Shown here one piece after another: positions 7,034-16,722 of a stretch of 64,000 nt of DNA. The DNA comes from Trichormus sp. M33_DOE_039 (GTDB taxonomy: Bacteria > Cyanobacteriota > Cyanobacteriia > Cyanobacteriales > Nostocaceae): NCBI GenBank assembly GCA_015296085.1, contig DVDT01000063.1, positions 1 to 64,000 on the forward strand. Direction: 5' to 3'. A program made the translations under genes and the position numbers. The number at the start of each line of letters is the position of its first letter. The stretch's first letter is position 1. The notes below the pieces were generated by a model. It was not told the origin of the DNA. It ran no database searches and saw nothing but the letters and a program-made list of their open reading frames with translations.

Positions 7034-9625
7034 ATGACATCCGATTCTACTGAGCAGGAACAGGCTAGGCTAGCAGAATTACACCAGTACCAAATTCTGG
7101 ATACTGAACCGGAAGCAGCATATGACAATCTGGCACATTTAGCTGCGTTTATTTGTGGTACATCCATAGCTTTAGTTAATTTTATTGATGAACATCGTCA
7201 GTGGTTTAAGGCAAAATTAGGTTTAAGTGTGGGAGAAATGCCTCGTAATGTTGGATTTTCCTACTTATGCCAAGAAACGCGAGATGTTGTAGTGATTCCT
7301 GATGCCTTGGCGGATGATCGCCTGGCCACTAATGCAGTAGTCACATCATATCCATATGTGCGTTTTTACGCAGGTGTACCCCTTTTGAGTCCTCAAGGTC
7401 GGGTATTAGGAACTCTGTGTGTGATTGATCAACAACCCAAAGAATTGAGTCAACGGCAAATTGATGCACTTGTAGCTTTAAGTCACTTAGTAATTGATCA
7501 ACTAGAACTCAGGCGCAATATGGCTCACGTAGCACAAATTAGCGAACAACTGATCAATCAAGAGCAAGCTGCTCGTATAGAATCGGAACTAGTGAGCGAT
7601 CGCGTTAGTAATATTTTGGAAAGTATTACTGATGCGTTTTTCGCTCTCGATAAACAATGGCGATTTACCTACGTTAATGGTCAAGCTGCCAAAATATTGC
7701 AAAAAAACCAAACAGATTTATTAGGTAAAAATATTTGGGAAACATTTCCCGACACAGCAAACACATCATTTGAGCAAGAATATCGCAAAGCAATTACCCA
7801 ACAAACAAGTGTTGAATTTGAGGAATTCTATCCACGTCTAAATAAATGGTTTGCCGTCCACGCCTACCCCAGTAAAAACGGCTTATCTGTTTATTTTCAA
7901 GATATTACAGAGAAACATCATACAGCTTCCGCACTCAAAGAAAGTGAAGAGCGTTGGCAGTTAGCCTTGCAAGGCAATAATGATGGCATCTGGGACTGGA
8001 ACATCAAAACAAATGAAGTCTTCTTCTCCCCACGCTGGAAACAAATGTTGGGGTATGCAGACCATGAACTTAATAACCAGATAGAGGAATGGTTAAAGCG
8101 AGTGCATCCCGATGATTTAAATTGGGTGATGCAAGCTGTTCGAGACCATCTAGATCGCAAAACACCGTATTACATTACAGAACATCGTGTCCAGTGTAAA
8201 GACGGTCACTATAAATGGATTTTAGATCGAGGACAGGCACTCTGGGATGAAACAGGTAATGTAGTGCGAATGGTCGGTTCGCATACAGATATTACAGAGC
8301 GCAAGCAGACAGAAGAAGAACTCAAAAGGCAAAACTTGCGATCGCAATTATTTGCAGAAATCACTGTTAAAATTCGTCAAACCCTGCAAATTGCAGAAAT
8401 TCTCCAAACCTCAGTTCAGGAAGTCCAGACACTTTTGCAAGCCGACAGAGTTTTAATTTTTCGGTTGTGGCCTGATGGTTCAGGAATAGTAGAACAAGAA
8501 GCCGTACTACCCGGCTGGCCTGTAGTTTTAGGACAAAACATCCTCGACCCTTGCTTTCAACAAGACTATGTAGACAAATATCGCCAAGGTAGAGTCAGTG
8601 CAATTATGGATATTGCTCAAGCAGATATTCTAGATTGCCATCGGGAATTTTTACAACAGTTTGGTGTGAAAGCTAACCTTGTAGTTCCAATTCTCCATCG
8701 AGAAGGCATTTGGGGATTGTTAATTGCCCACCAATGTCATGCACCCCGCTACTGGACACAATTCGAGTTGGAATTATTGCAACAGTTAGCTAACCAAATA
8801 GGCATAGCCTTATCCCAAGCACAATTACTAGAACAGCAAACCCGCCAAAGTCAAGAACTGGCTCGTTCCAATGCCGAGTTAGAAAGTTTTGCCTATGTCG
8901 CTTCCCATGACTTGCAAGAACCATTAAGGATGGTCACTAGTTACTTACAACTATTAGAGCGTCGCTACAAAAATCAACTAGACAGCACCGCAGAACAGTT
9001 TATTAGCTATGCTGTCGATGGGGCGCAACGGATGCAAACCTTAATCAATGATTTATTAAATTATTCTCGATTGACTACCCGTGGACAACCCTTTGTTTCG
9101 GTTGATTGTGCTGCAATTTTAGAACGGGTAAAAACTAATCTCACAATAGCTATTGAAGAATCTGGAGCAGTCATCACCCAAGATCCTTTACCTACAGTTA
9201 CCACAGATCCCACTCAACTCACCCAAGTTTTCCAAAACTTAATCGCTAACGCCATGAAATTCCGCCGAGAAATTCCCCTGCAAATTCATATTGGTGCAGA
9301 GAAGGTAGGAGAAGAGCAGGTGAGTAGGGATGCAGGGGGAGAAAGTCTGCCCAATTACCAGTTTTCAATTGCCAATTCCCACCCCCAATGGCTCTTTTGG
9401 GTTCGTGACAACGGAATTGGCATAGAAAAACAATATCTTGAACGTATTTTTGTCATTTTCCAACGCCTACACGGGCGAAGTAAATATCCCGGTACTGGGA
9501 TTGGATTGGCAATTTGTAAGAAAATTATCGAACGCCACGGAGGCCGAATTTGGGTTGAGTCTGAACCAGGACAAGGCTCAGTTTTCTATTTCACAATTCC
9601 AGAACAAGCAGGTCAACAATCGTGA
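7034..9625 (+). CDS. Multidomain sensor histidine kinase with a DXCF-type cyanobacteriochrome GAF
   Basis: A soluble light- or ligand-sensing kinase of 863 residues from ATG 7034; an in-frame TTG at 6983 would add 17 residues. Domain order: GAF (about 5-165, without bilin cysteines), PAS (about 190-300), PAS/PAC (about 305-425, ending at DITERKQ), GAF (about 440-605), HisKA with phospho-acceptor His625 ([10 protein letters not shown]), and HATPase (about 720-850). The second GAF has Cys507 in DPCF and Cys535 in DCH, 28 residues apart, then ANLVVPIL and WGLLIAHQC. This is the signature of DXCF cyanobacteriochromes, which bind phycoviolobilin/phycocyanobilin. The ATPase has the N, G1 (DNGIGI) and G2 (GTGIGLAI) boxes but carries a repeat-derived insertion at about 9301-9385. 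It overlaps the next receiver gene by 4 bp. Confidence 0.9.
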   Translation: MTSDSTEQEQARLAELHQYQILDTEPEAAYDNLAHLAAFICGTSIALVNFIDEHRQWFKAKLGLSVGEMPRNVGFSYLCQETRDVVVIPDALADDRLATNAVVTSYPYVRFYAGVPLLSPQGRVLGTLCVIDQQPKELSQRQIDALVALSHLVIDQLELRRNMAHVAQISEQLINQEQAARIESELVSDRVSNILESITDAFFALDKQWRFTYVNGQAAKILQKNQTDLLGKNIWETFPDTANTSFEQEYRKAITQQTSVEFEEFYPRLNKWFAVHAYPSKNGLSVYFQDITEKHHTASALKESEERWQLALQGNNDGIWDWNIKTNEVFFSPRWKQMLGYADHELNNQIEEWLKRVHPDDLNWVMQAVRDHLDRKTPYYITEHRVQCKDGHYKWILDRGQALWDETGNVVRMVGSHTDITERKQTEEELKRQNLRSQLFAEITVKIRQTLQIAEILQTSVQEVQTLLQADRVLIFRLWPDGSGIVEQEAVLPGWPVVLGQNILDPCFQQDYVDKYRQGRVSAIMDIAQADILDCHREFLQQFGVKANLVVPILHREGIWGLLIAHQCHAPRYWTQFELELLQQLANQIGIALSQAQLLEQQTRQSQELARSNAELESFAYVASHDLQEPLRMVTSYLQLLERRYKNQLDSTAEQFISYAVDGAQRMQTLINDLLNYSRLTTRGQPFVSVDCAAILERVKTNLTIAIEESGAVITQDPLPTVTTDPTQLTQVFQNLIANAMKFRREIPLQIHIGAEKVGEEQVSRDAGGESLPNYQFSIANSHPQWLFWVRDNGIGIEKQYLERIFVIFQRLHGRSKYPGTGIGLAICKKIIERHGGRIWVESEPGQGSVFYFTIPEQAGQQS
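9301..9385 (+). repeat. Intergenic-repeat-like in-frame insertion within kinase ATPase domain
   Basis: This stretch encodes about 28 residues between the conserved strand before it ([11 protein letters not shown]) and [12 protein letters not shown], where family members normally run straight on. Its bases (GATGCAGGGGGAGAAAG, CCAATTACCAG, GCCAATTCCCACCCCCAA) look like the G-rich/CCCAAT-type intergenic repeats seen at 34927-35000 and 48620-48723, not like coding DNA. It keeps the frame. The boundaries are approximate. Confidence 0.5.
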
Positions 9626-10068
9626 TCACTACAAAAAATTTTATGCCAATTCAGGTCTTGTTAGTAGAAGATAATCCAGGTGATGTGGAACTTACACGTA
9701 TTGCATTAGAGGATAGCAAAATCTCAGTTAACCTCAATGTGGTAGAAGATGGTGTGGAAGCAATGGCATTTCTGAGAAAACAAGAAAAATATGCCCATGT
9801 ACCTCATCCAGATATAGTTCTTCTGGATTTAAATTTACCCAGAAAAGACGGGCGGGAAGTATTAGCAGAGATTAAAAGTGATGAACATCTCAAACGCATT
9901 CCCGTAGTGGTATTGACAACTTCTCAAGCCGAAGAAGATATTCTCAAAGCGTATAACTTAGCGGCTAACTGTTATATAGCCAAGCCAGTTGATTTTGATC
10001 AATTCGTTAGAATTGTAAAATCTATAGAAAACTTTTGGTTTGCGATCGTCAAACTGCCACCGGAGTAG
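9622..10068 (+). CDS. Single-domain response regulator, Rcp1-like
   Basis: A stand-alone receiver of 148 residues from GTG 9622, or 141 from ATG 9643. The GTG start overlaps the kinase stop (GTGA), which suggests translational coupling. From ATG 9643: the acidic pair is ED at 9-10 ([11 protein letters not shown]), the phospho-acceptor is Asp62 (VLLDLNLP), the switch Thr/Ser is in VVVLTTSQ, and the Lys is in [10 protein letters not shown]. The NPGDV start and the extended loop with PHPD are typical of the Rcp1 family that receives phosphate from cyanobacterial phytochrome kinases. The upstream cyanobacteriochrome kinase is therefore its likely donor. Confidence 0.92.
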   Translation: MITTKNFMPIQVLLVEDNPGDVELTRIALEDSKISVNLNVVEDGVEAMAFLRKQEKYAHVPHPDIVLLDLNLPRKDGREVLAEIKSDEHLKRIPVVVLTTSQAEEDILKAYNLAANCYIAKPVDFDQFVRIVKSIENFWFAIVKLPPE

Positions 10069-10073
10069 GGGCT

Positions 10074-12365
10074 ATGGCAGATAAAATTATTCAAGTTCTA
10101 TTAGTAGAAGACAACCCTGGTGATGCTTTTTTAATTCAAGAGTTATTTAGAGAAGTTAATACCGCTAGTATAAATTTACATACAGTTGAGCAATTATCAG
10201 AAGCTATTAACTTATTCAGTGATGAAGTTAATAGCTCTCAGTTTGATGTCATGCTATTGGATTTATCATTACCAGATAGCCAAGGAATCGAAACCTTTAT
10301 TCGAGCTTACAGCCAAGCCAAAACCATTCCGATCATTGTCTTGACTGGTATAGATGATGAAACATTGGCGTTAAGAGCTATGCAGGAGGGAGCGCAGGAT
10401 TATTTAGTTAAAGGACAAGTAACTGGCGACTTACTAGTCCGCTCTATGCGTTATGCCATTGAACGCCAACACACGGAAGATGCACTGCGCCAAAGTGAAG
10501 AGCGATTCCGTGTAGCCTTAAAAAACTCCCCGATTTTTGTGTTCAACCAAGATAGAGATTTACGTTACACCTGGGTTTATAACCAAAGAGCTGGTTGGAC
10601 AGAACAAGAAATGATAGGCAAGAAAGACTGTGAAATCATGCCTCATTTGGATGCCCAAGGCCTCACCGCCATTAAATATCATGTTTTAACTACTGGTATA
10701 GGTACTCGTGCGGAAGTAGCGATTACAACTGACAAAGGGATTCGATATTATGATTTGACAGTTGAACCCTTGCAGAGTGAATCACAAGAAATCATTGGCA
10801 TAACTTGTGCCAGTATTGATATTACTGAACAACAAATTGCTCTAAAAGAACGTCAGTCAGCAGAAGCAAAAATCCGCGAACAAGCCGCATTATTAGACAT
10901 TACCACCGATGCAATTTGTGTACGCGATTTACACAATCAAATACTTTTTTGGAATAAAGGAGCAGAAAACTTATACGGTTGGTCAGCTCAAGAGGTGATT
11001 GGGAAAAATGCCAGTGAACTGTTGTTTACTGAACCATCTCCAGATATAGAGATTGCTTTATTACATGTCATCTCCCAAGGTAACTGGCAAGGGGAGTTAA
11101 ACAAAGTTACTAAAAATGGCAAAGAACTTTTAGTTGCTAGTCGCTGGAGTTTAGTTTGTGACGAGTATGATAAACCAAAATCAATTCTGTCTGTGGATAC
11201 AGATATTACTCAGAAAAAACATTTGGAAGCGCAATTACTTCGTACTCAACGCCTAGAAAGTATAGGGACTTTAGCTAGTGGCATTGCACATGATTTGAAC
11301 AATATCTTGACACCCATTTTAGCGGGGGCGCAATTATTACCCCTAAAATTCCCCGATGCTGATGAACGCACACAGCATTTATTAGAAATTTTAGAAATTA
11401 ATGCTAAACGTGGTGCAGATTTAGTTAAGCAAGTGTTATCTTTTGCCAGAGGTGTAGAAGGGAAACGCATTACTTTGCAACTGAAGCACATTATTTTAGA
11501 ACTTGCCAAAATTCTGAAAGAAACATTTCCCAAATCTATTGAAATAGTTGCAGATATCCCGAAAGAATTATGGCTGATTTCTGGAGATAGCACCCAGTTA
11601 CATCAAGTGATGATGAATCTCTGTGTGAATGCTCGTGATGCGATGTCTGATGGCGGAACACTCACCATTGTGGCAGAAAATTTGTTAATTGATGAAAACT
11701 ATGTTCGCATGAACTTAGAAGCCAAACCCGGCCCCTACATAGTGGTGACAGTTTCAGACACTGGTGTGGGAATTCCAGAAGAAAACTTAGATCGCATTTT
11801 TGAGCCATTTTTTACTACCAAAGCCGTAGGACAAGGTACGGGTTTGGGACTTTCAACAGTAATTGGCATTGTGAAAAGCCACGGTGGTTTTATAAATGTA
11901 GATAGTGTGGTGGGAAGCGGTACAACATTTAAAGTTTATTTACCAGCTGTGGAAGGAACAGAAATATTTAGTCCAGATCAATTGATTCCATTCACAGGGC
12001 AAGGAGAGTTAATCTTGATTGTAGATGATGAGCCTGCAATTCGGGATATCACCAAAACATCTTTAGAGAGCCACAAGTACCAAGCTTTAGTTGCTAGTGA
12101 TGGAATTGAAGCGATCGCTCTCTATGCCAAATATCCAGATAAAATTAGTGCTGTATTAGTGAATCTCATGCTTCCGGGACTAGATGGTTTAACTACTATC
12201 CGTGCTTTGAAGAAAATTAACCCTGATGTGAAAATTATTGCCACCAGTGGTTTAATTGCTAAAAATAAACTGGGAGAAATAGTCAATACAGGTGCTGCCA
12301 CATTTTTATCTAAACCCTACACGATCAACGAGTTGTTATTGGCTTTAAATCAGGTAATGGCGTAA
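10074..12365 (+). CDS. Hybrid histidine kinase (REC-PAS-PAS-HisKA-HATPase-REC)
   Basis: A soluble signalling protein of 763 residues. ATG 10074 is chosen because GGAGTAGGGG precedes it; a longer frame from 10035 would overlap the previous gene. The N-terminal receiver (5-125) has Asp63 (LLDLSLPDSQG) and ends in DYLVKGQV. Two PAS domains follow (about 140-265 and 285-390), then HisKA with His406 (ASGIAHDLNNIL) and an HATPase (about 500-620) with DTGVGIPEENL and GTGLGLSTV. The C-terminal receiver (about 640-760) keeps the DDE pocket and Lys (SKPYTI), but the acceptor position is Asn697 (VLVNLMLPG). The N-terminal receiver could take phosphate from the upstream kinase; the last one cannot be phosphorylated in the usual way. 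Confidence 0.92.
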   Translation: MADKIIQVLLVEDNPGDAFLIQELFREVNTASINLHTVEQLSEAINLFSDEVNSSQFDVMLLDLSLPDSQGIETFIRAYSQAKTIPIIVLTGIDDETLALRAMQEGAQDYLVKGQVTGDLLVRSMRYAIERQHTEDALRQSEERFRVALKNSPIFVFNQDRDLRYTWVYNQRAGWTEQEMIGKKDCEIMPHLDAQGLTAIKYHVLTTGIGTRAEVAITTDKGIRYYDLTVEPLQSESQEIIGITCASIDITEQQIALKERQSAEAKIREQAALLDITTDAICVRDLHNQILFWNKGAENLYGWSAQEVIGKNASELLFTEPSPDIEIALLHVISQGNWQGELNKVTKNGKELLVASRWSLVCDEYDKPKSILSVDTDITQKKHLEAQLLRTQRLESIGTLASGIAHDLNNILTPILAGAQLLPLKFPDADERTQHLLEILEINAKRGADLVKQVLSFARGVEGKRITLQLKHIILELAKILKETFPKSIEIVADIPKELWLISGDSTQLHQVMMNLCVNARDAMSDGGTLTIVAENLLIDENYVRMNLEAKPGPYIVVTVSDTGVGIPEENLDRIFEPFFTTKAVGQGTGLGLSTVIGIVKSHGGFINVDSVVGSGTTFKVYLPAVEGTEIFSPDQLIPFTGQGELILIVDDEPAIRDITKTSLESHKYQALVASDGIEAIALYAKYPDKISAVLVNLMLPGLDGLTTIRALKKINPDVKIIATSGLIAKNKLGEIVNTGAATFLSKPYTINELLLALNQVMA

Positions 12366-12404
12366 TTATTTATATAGAGGCGATTAATCATGTGTATACA
12401 AGCA

Positions 12405-12920
12405 TCATTCACCATCTAGTTGCCACTCAGATTGAGACAAGGTGTAATATACGACATTTAGACCGTAGTAGTGAGCCTGTTTTTGATACTTCATCCCTAC
12501 TTTCTCAATTACCCGCCTGGATGCTATGTTTTCGGGGAGAGCGATCGCTACTATCTGATCTAACTGGACTTTCAGAAAACCGTACTTTAATGTAGCCTGA
12601 GATGCTTCTGTAGCCAAGCCCATGTGCCAATAGGATTTATCCAATACATAGCCAAGCTCAACTTCAGGGGTATTGTCTAAAAAACCAAGTCCACAGCGAC
12701 CAATCATTTTACCGCTATCCTTGTGAACTACTGCCCACATCCCAAAATTGTGCTGTTGCCAGTGCTGGATATGTTTCACTAGACTAGCTTGAGTTTGTTC
12801 TTTGGTTCTGGGGACAAGATACCTCATGACTTCAGCATCAGAGTAAAGACGAAATAAAGTATCAAAATCATCTTGGGTAAAATGCCTTAATCTCAATCTT
12901 GCGGTTTCTATCTCAGGCAT
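12405..12920 (-). CDS. GNAT-family N-acetyltransferase (RimJ/RimL type)
   Basis: A 171-residue acetyl-CoA-dependent transferase. It has the start ETARLRLRHFTQDD, the VEL.GYVLDKSYW.MGLATEA acetyl-CoA loop (around 92-112), and the C-terminal ENIASRRVIEKVGM segment typical of the RimL-like Acetyltransf_3 group. Its substrate could be a ribosomal protein N-terminus, an amino acid or a small molecule; the sequence does not decide. It is convergent with the hybrid kinase (39-bp gap) and divergent from the ABC transporter. Confidence 0.88.
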   Translation of the reverse strand: MPEIETARLRLRHFTQDDFDTLFRLYSDAEVMRYLVPRTKEQTQASLVKHIQHWQQHNFGMWAVVHKDSGKMIGRCGLGFLDNTPEVELGYVLDKSYWHMGLATEASQATLKYGFLKVQLDQIVAIALPENIASRRVIEKVGMKYQKQAHYYGLNVVYYTLSQSEWQLDGE

Positions 12921-12961
12921 AGTAACAAAAACTCATAATGTTACCCTTAAACAAGTGTTTC

Positions 12962-13001
12962 TATAATTGTAAAAATTAATATAATGCTCATCTATGAGCA
13001 T
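12962..13001 (+). promoter_or_regulatory. Promoter and start-codon palindrome of the ABC exporter
   Basis: A TATAAT at 12962-12967 and a second one at 12980-12985 lie just before ATG 12994. ATGCTCAT (12984-12991) and ATGAGCAT (12994-13001) form a perfect 8-bp inverted repeat that includes the start codon. No Shine-Dalgarno sequence is visible. Either the second -10 gives a nearly leaderless mRNA or the hairpin covers the start. Confidence 0.4.
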
Positions 13002-14874
13002 CTACCAATCATCCCCCAAATCTTACAGAAAAGACCGTTGGCGCAACAATGACTGGCGACTGTTTTTGCGTTTAGTACCTTACGCCCGTCGTCGCAGTAA
13101 ATTGCTTTTACTCGCAATATTACTATTGTTGCCCATTGCTTTAGCTAACGCGGTGCAGCCTCTATTAATTGGACAGGCTGTATCTCTGATTCGTAATGAA
13201 CCTAGCACTTATGAGTTTTTGAGAAATCGCCCCTTGTCTCAAGGATTGCATATCATCGAAGGATTACTGCTCGCCCTAATTCTGCTGCGATTAATCCTCA
13301 CTGGTGTTCAGGGTTATTTACTCCAGAAGATAGGTCAAACCATCACTGCCGGCATTCGTCAAGATTTATTTCATCATGTAACATCCTTAGCAGTGCGGTT
13401 TTTTGACCGTACACCCGTAGGTAAATTAGTCACTCGACTTACCAGTGATGTAGAAGTCTTAGGTGATGTATTTTCCACTGGGGCGATTGGCATCGTTTCT
13501 GATGTATTTTCGATGCTGGTTATCTTGGGTTTGATGTTTTCTATCCAATGGGAACTAGCTTGTTTATTACTGGTGATGTTGTTACCAGTGACTTGGTTAA
13601 CAATATATTTTCAGCGACGATATCGTAAAGCTAACTACAAATCACGGGAAGAACTGTCAATGCTAAATTCCCAGTTACAGGAAAATGTCCTGGGGATTAA
13701 TGTAGTGCAGTTATTTCGGCGAGAAAAGTATAATGCTGATTTATTTCGCACGACTAACCAACGCTACAACAAGCTAGTCGATGAAACTATTTTTTATGAT
13801 TCTGCCGTTTCTGCAACTTTAGAATGGATTGGCTTAATTGCGATCGCCGGAGTTTTAGGATTAGGCGGTTGGTTACTCTTAGGGAATAACTTGACTTTTG
13901 GGACTTTATCGGCGTTTGTTCTCTATGCGCAACGATTGTTTGACCCATTGCGGGATTTCGCGGAGAAATTCACTGTGATTCAGTCTGGGTTCACAGCAAT
14001 TGAACGTGTAAGTGATATTTTAGATGAGCCGATAGAAATTAGCGATCGCATCAATCCCCGTTTGTCTGTATTAGATAACCAATTCGGTTACATCGACGAA
14101 ATCATCGCCAATTTAGAATCTCAAGACACCAATCCTCAGCCAACCTTGGGAGAAATCCGTTTTGAACACGTTTGGTTTGCCTACAAAGATGATGATTATG
14201 TCATTAGAGATTTGGATTTTGTCATTCATCCCGGTGAAAAAATCGCATTAGTCGGGCCGACTGGTGCAGGTAAAAGTTCTATTATTCGGCTATTGTGTCG
14301 TCTCTACGAACCCACCCAAGGACGCATTCTCGTAGATGGTGTAGATATTCGAGAGTTACCTCAAGCTGAACTGCGGCGTTACATGGCGGTAATTTTACAA
14401 GAGGGTTTTCTGTTTGCTGGTGATGTCAAAAGTAACATTACTTTGGGTGATTACTATACCTTTGAAGAAATTCAAGCGGCGGCTGAAAAAACAAATATTG
14501 CTGAATTTATTGAACAATTACCAGCAAGTTACAACACCCAATTGCGAGAACGCGGAACAAACCTTTCTAGTGGACAAAAGCAACTTTTAGCTTTTGCTCG
14601 TGCAGCGATTCGTAACCCACAAATTTTGGTTTTAGATGAAGCTACCGCTAGTTTAGATGTTGGCACAGAGGCTTTAGTTCAAGAAGCATTAAATGAGTTA
14701 TTAATCGGAAGGACAGCAATTATTATTGCTCACCGTTTATCAACAATTCGCAATGTGGATAGAATTTTTGTGTTGAAGCGAGGCGAATTAATTGAACAAG
14801 GTAGCCATGAAGAATTGTTAAAAGCAGGAGGACTTTATTCAACTTTGCATAACCTGCAAATGTTGGGGACTTAA
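12994..14874 (+). CDS. ABC exporter, fused permease and ATPase (MsbA/MdlB-like)
   Basis: A 626-residue half-transporter that should work as a dimer in the cytoplasmic membrane. The type-IV exporter transmembrane domain spans about 25-350 with six helices (for example LLLLAILLLLPIALANAVQPL and WELACLLLVMLLPVTWLTIYF). The nucleotide-binding domain runs from about 390 to 620 with Walker A GPTGAGKSS at 421-429, the signature LSSGQKQ at about 524, Walker B ILVLDEATA near 545, and the H-loop in IIAHRLST. A roughly 35-residue acidic linker joins the two parts. Substrate unknown: lipids, peptides and drugs are all moved by this family. Confidence 0.93.
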   Translation: MSIYQSSPKSYRKDRWRNNDWRLFLRLVPYARRRSKLLLLAILLLLPIALANAVQPLLIGQAVSLIRNEPSTYEFLRNRPLSQGLHIIEGLLLALILLRLILTGVQGYLLQKIGQTITAGIRQDLFHHVTSLAVRFFDRTPVGKLVTRLTSDVEVLGDVFSTGAIGIVSDVFSMLVILGLMFSIQWELACLLLVMLLPVTWLTIYFQRRYRKANYKSREELSMLNSQLQENVLGINVVQLFRREKYNADLFRTTNQRYNKLVDETIFYDSAVSATLEWIGLIAIAGVLGLGGWLLLGNNLTFGTLSAFVLYAQRLFDPLRDFAEKFTVIQSGFTAIERVSDILDEPIEISDRINPRLSVLDNQFGYIDEIIANLESQDTNPQPTLGEIRFEHVWFAYKDDDYVIRDLDFVIHPGEKIALVGPTGAGKSSIIRLLCRLYEPTQGRILVDGVDIRELPQAELRRYMAVILQEGFLFAGDVKSNITLGDYYTFEEIQAAAEKTNIAEFIEQLPASYNTQLRERGTNLSSGQKQLLAFARAAIRNPQILVLDEATASLDVGTEALVQEALNELLIGRTAIIIAHRLSTIRNVDRIFVLKRGELIEQGSHEELLKAGGLYSTLHNLQMLGT

Positions 14875-14912
14875 TCTTTAAGTAAAATTAAGTCAAGAAT
14901 CAATGCAAAATT

Positions 14913-15518
14913 ATGACTACAAGCTTACCCAGCATTACCGAAATTATACCGATAGTATTGCAATTGCCGAGTGCGATCGCTATGAGTGACGACCAATTTT
15001 ATGAATTTTGTCAACTCAACCATGATTTAAGTATCGAACGTAATGCGATCGGAGAATTAGTAATTATGCCCCCAACTGGTTCAGAAACAGATCAATGTAA
15101 CTTTGATGTGATTGTGCAGTTAGGTATTTGGACAAAGCAAGATGCTACAGGGGTAGGATTTGGTTCTAGTGGTGGGTTTACTTTACCCAATGGCGCAGTA
15201 CGTTCTCCTGATGCAGCTTGGATAAAACGCACTCGTTGGGAAGCAATACCATTAGAATTACGAAAAAAATTTGCACCAATTTGTCCTGAGTTTGTGATTG
15301 AATTGCGTTCTGAAACTGATAATTTAAGAACCTTGCAAGACAAGATGCAAGAATATATAGATAACGGCACAAAACTGGGTTGGTTAATTGATAGAAAACA
15401 ACGCCAAGTTTTTATTTATCGTCCTAATATTCAAGTTGAGATATTAGATAGTCCTCAGACGCTTTCTGGTGAAACCTTATTACCTGGGTTTGTTTTGGAT
15501 TTAAGTCAAGTTTGGTAG
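14913..15518 (+). CDS. Uma2-family (DUF820) protein
   Basis: A 201-residue Uma2 protein. Its segments include MSDDQFYEFCQLNHDLSIER, the VIMPPTGSETD motif, FTLPNGAVRSPDAAWI (acidic core), CPEFVIELRSETDNL and GWLIDRKQRQVFIYRP. This is the classic long form, and the PDAAW and FVIEL motifs are intact. It lies 38 bp after the ABC exporter in the same direction, so readthrough is likely, but a functional link is not implied because Uma2 genes are scattered throughout such genomes. Confidence 0.88.
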   Translation: MTTSLPSITEIIPIVLQLPSAIAMSDDQFYEFCQLNHDLSIERNAIGELVIMPPTGSETDQCNFDVIVQLGIWTKQDATGVGFGSSGGFTLPNGAVRSPDAAWIKRTRWEAIPLELRKKFAPICPEFVIELRSETDNLRTLQDKMQEYIDNGTKLGWLIDRKQRQVFIYRPNIQVEILDSPQTLSGETLLPGFVLDLSQVW

Positions 15519-15720
15519 GAAATAAATTCTTCAGCATTAAAGCATCATACAATACGTTGTATAGCTTTAATAGCCAGAGCTATAAATAACAATCCGAAAT
15601 GAAATGTGGGAAAATACGCATATATAAGGTACATATTGTCTTTTTAAGTATCCTGTCTCTCACAACTGATTTAGGATTGCTAGATCCAAATCATATTGCT
15701 TAATTCATGAAAAAAATTAT

Positions 15721-16722
15721 ATGACAGTACAAGAAGTCAAGGTCTCTGAAAATTCACAAAATATTTCCATAGCAGGGGAAAAACCAGCATTAAAAAGAAG
15801 ATTACCGATTGATATTCCAGCTAGAGTAGATTATTTAATTGGACAAATTACAGCAGAGCTTAAGAAATTAGGACATGAAGGCGTAGTTCTCAACAAAGCT
15901 ACTCAAGAAGAACTTGCCAGCATAATTAATTTATTGCAGTCAATTGAAAAAAGATTTATATATAACGCCGTCAAGAATCTAAAGGATTGTGACGCAAGGC
16001 AGGAGCAACTAGCAGCTAAACTAGATTTTATTCAAATTGCTATAGATGCTCTCCTTCAAAAACAACCAAACACTTGTCTGGCTAAAAGAATAAGACGTAA
16101 TATTCAGTATTCTATTGATGAAACTGACAATCCTATTGGGGGATTTTGGAAAAATTCATTACTTAAAATTGTTCATCTAGGCTCAACACCAAATAAATTG
16201 ATGGTTGGTCTTTTTATGGCACTTCCACTGTATTTGGGTATTGGATTTTCATCTGTTTTTGTTATAAATTACTTGTCTCAATTTGTTGGTAATATACCCC
16301 CAGGAAGCTCTGTAAATGGACAGTCAAAAGTAAATATGATCATGTCTAGGGAAGATTTAAATACCCTTGTTCTATTAGCTTTAGTTGGTTCTGCGGGAGC
16401 ATTAGGTAGTATTATCAGTATTTTAACCAGGATAGAAGAGTATCAAAATAAAGATTATGATGATTCAATTTTACCTATAGTTATTGGAGCTTGTAAACCA
16501 TTAATTGGTGCGTCTTTTGGAATTCTATTATTCACAATTAGTTGTTCTACAATTAGCCCACTACAAATTACCCAAAATGCTAATCAGCAGAACACAAAAG
16601 GTTTTACATTTTTCTCTTTGGCTTTTATTGTTGGGTTCAGCGAAAGGTTTGCCAAAGATATTATCAGTCGAACTGAGAGCAGTATGTCTGGTAGCTCTGT
16701 GACTGATAAATCAAAAGATTAG
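15721..16722 (+). CDS. Membrane protein of unknown function
   Basis: I do not recognise this 333-residue protein. The N-terminal half (to about 155) is soluble, charged and partly helical, with a Lys/Glu-rich segment around 40-120. Four hydrophobic segments follow: about 160-187 (MVGLFMALPLYLGIGFSSVF), 212-233 (LVLLALVGSAGALGSIISIL), 260-278 (PLIGASFGILLFTISCS) and 290-310 (FTFFSLAFIVGFSERF). The ending FAKDIISRTESS resembles a topology with a cytoplasmic tail. The gene is AT-rich and stands between Uma2 genes, in keeping with an accessory region. Confidence 0.7.
   Translation: MTVQEVKVSENSQNISIAGEKPALKRRLPIDIPARVDYLIGQITAELKKLGHEGVVLNKATQEELASIINLLQSIEKRFIYNAVKNLKDCDARQEQLAAKLDFIQIAIDALLQKQPNTCLAKRIRRNIQYSIDETDNPIGGFWKNSLLKIVHLGSTPNKLMVGLFMALPLYLGIGFSSVFVINYLSQFVGNIPPGSSVNGQSKVNMIMSREDLNTLVLLALVGSAGALGSIISILTRIEEYQNKDYDDSILPIVIGACKPLIGASFGILLFTISCSTISPLQITQNANQQNTKGFTFFSLAFIVGFSERFAKDIISRTESSMSGSSVTDKSKD

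Noticed and set aside
12392-12595. 67-codon plus-strand frame at the hybrid kinase end
   Set aside because: Antisense to the GNAT gene, whose protein motifs are clear.
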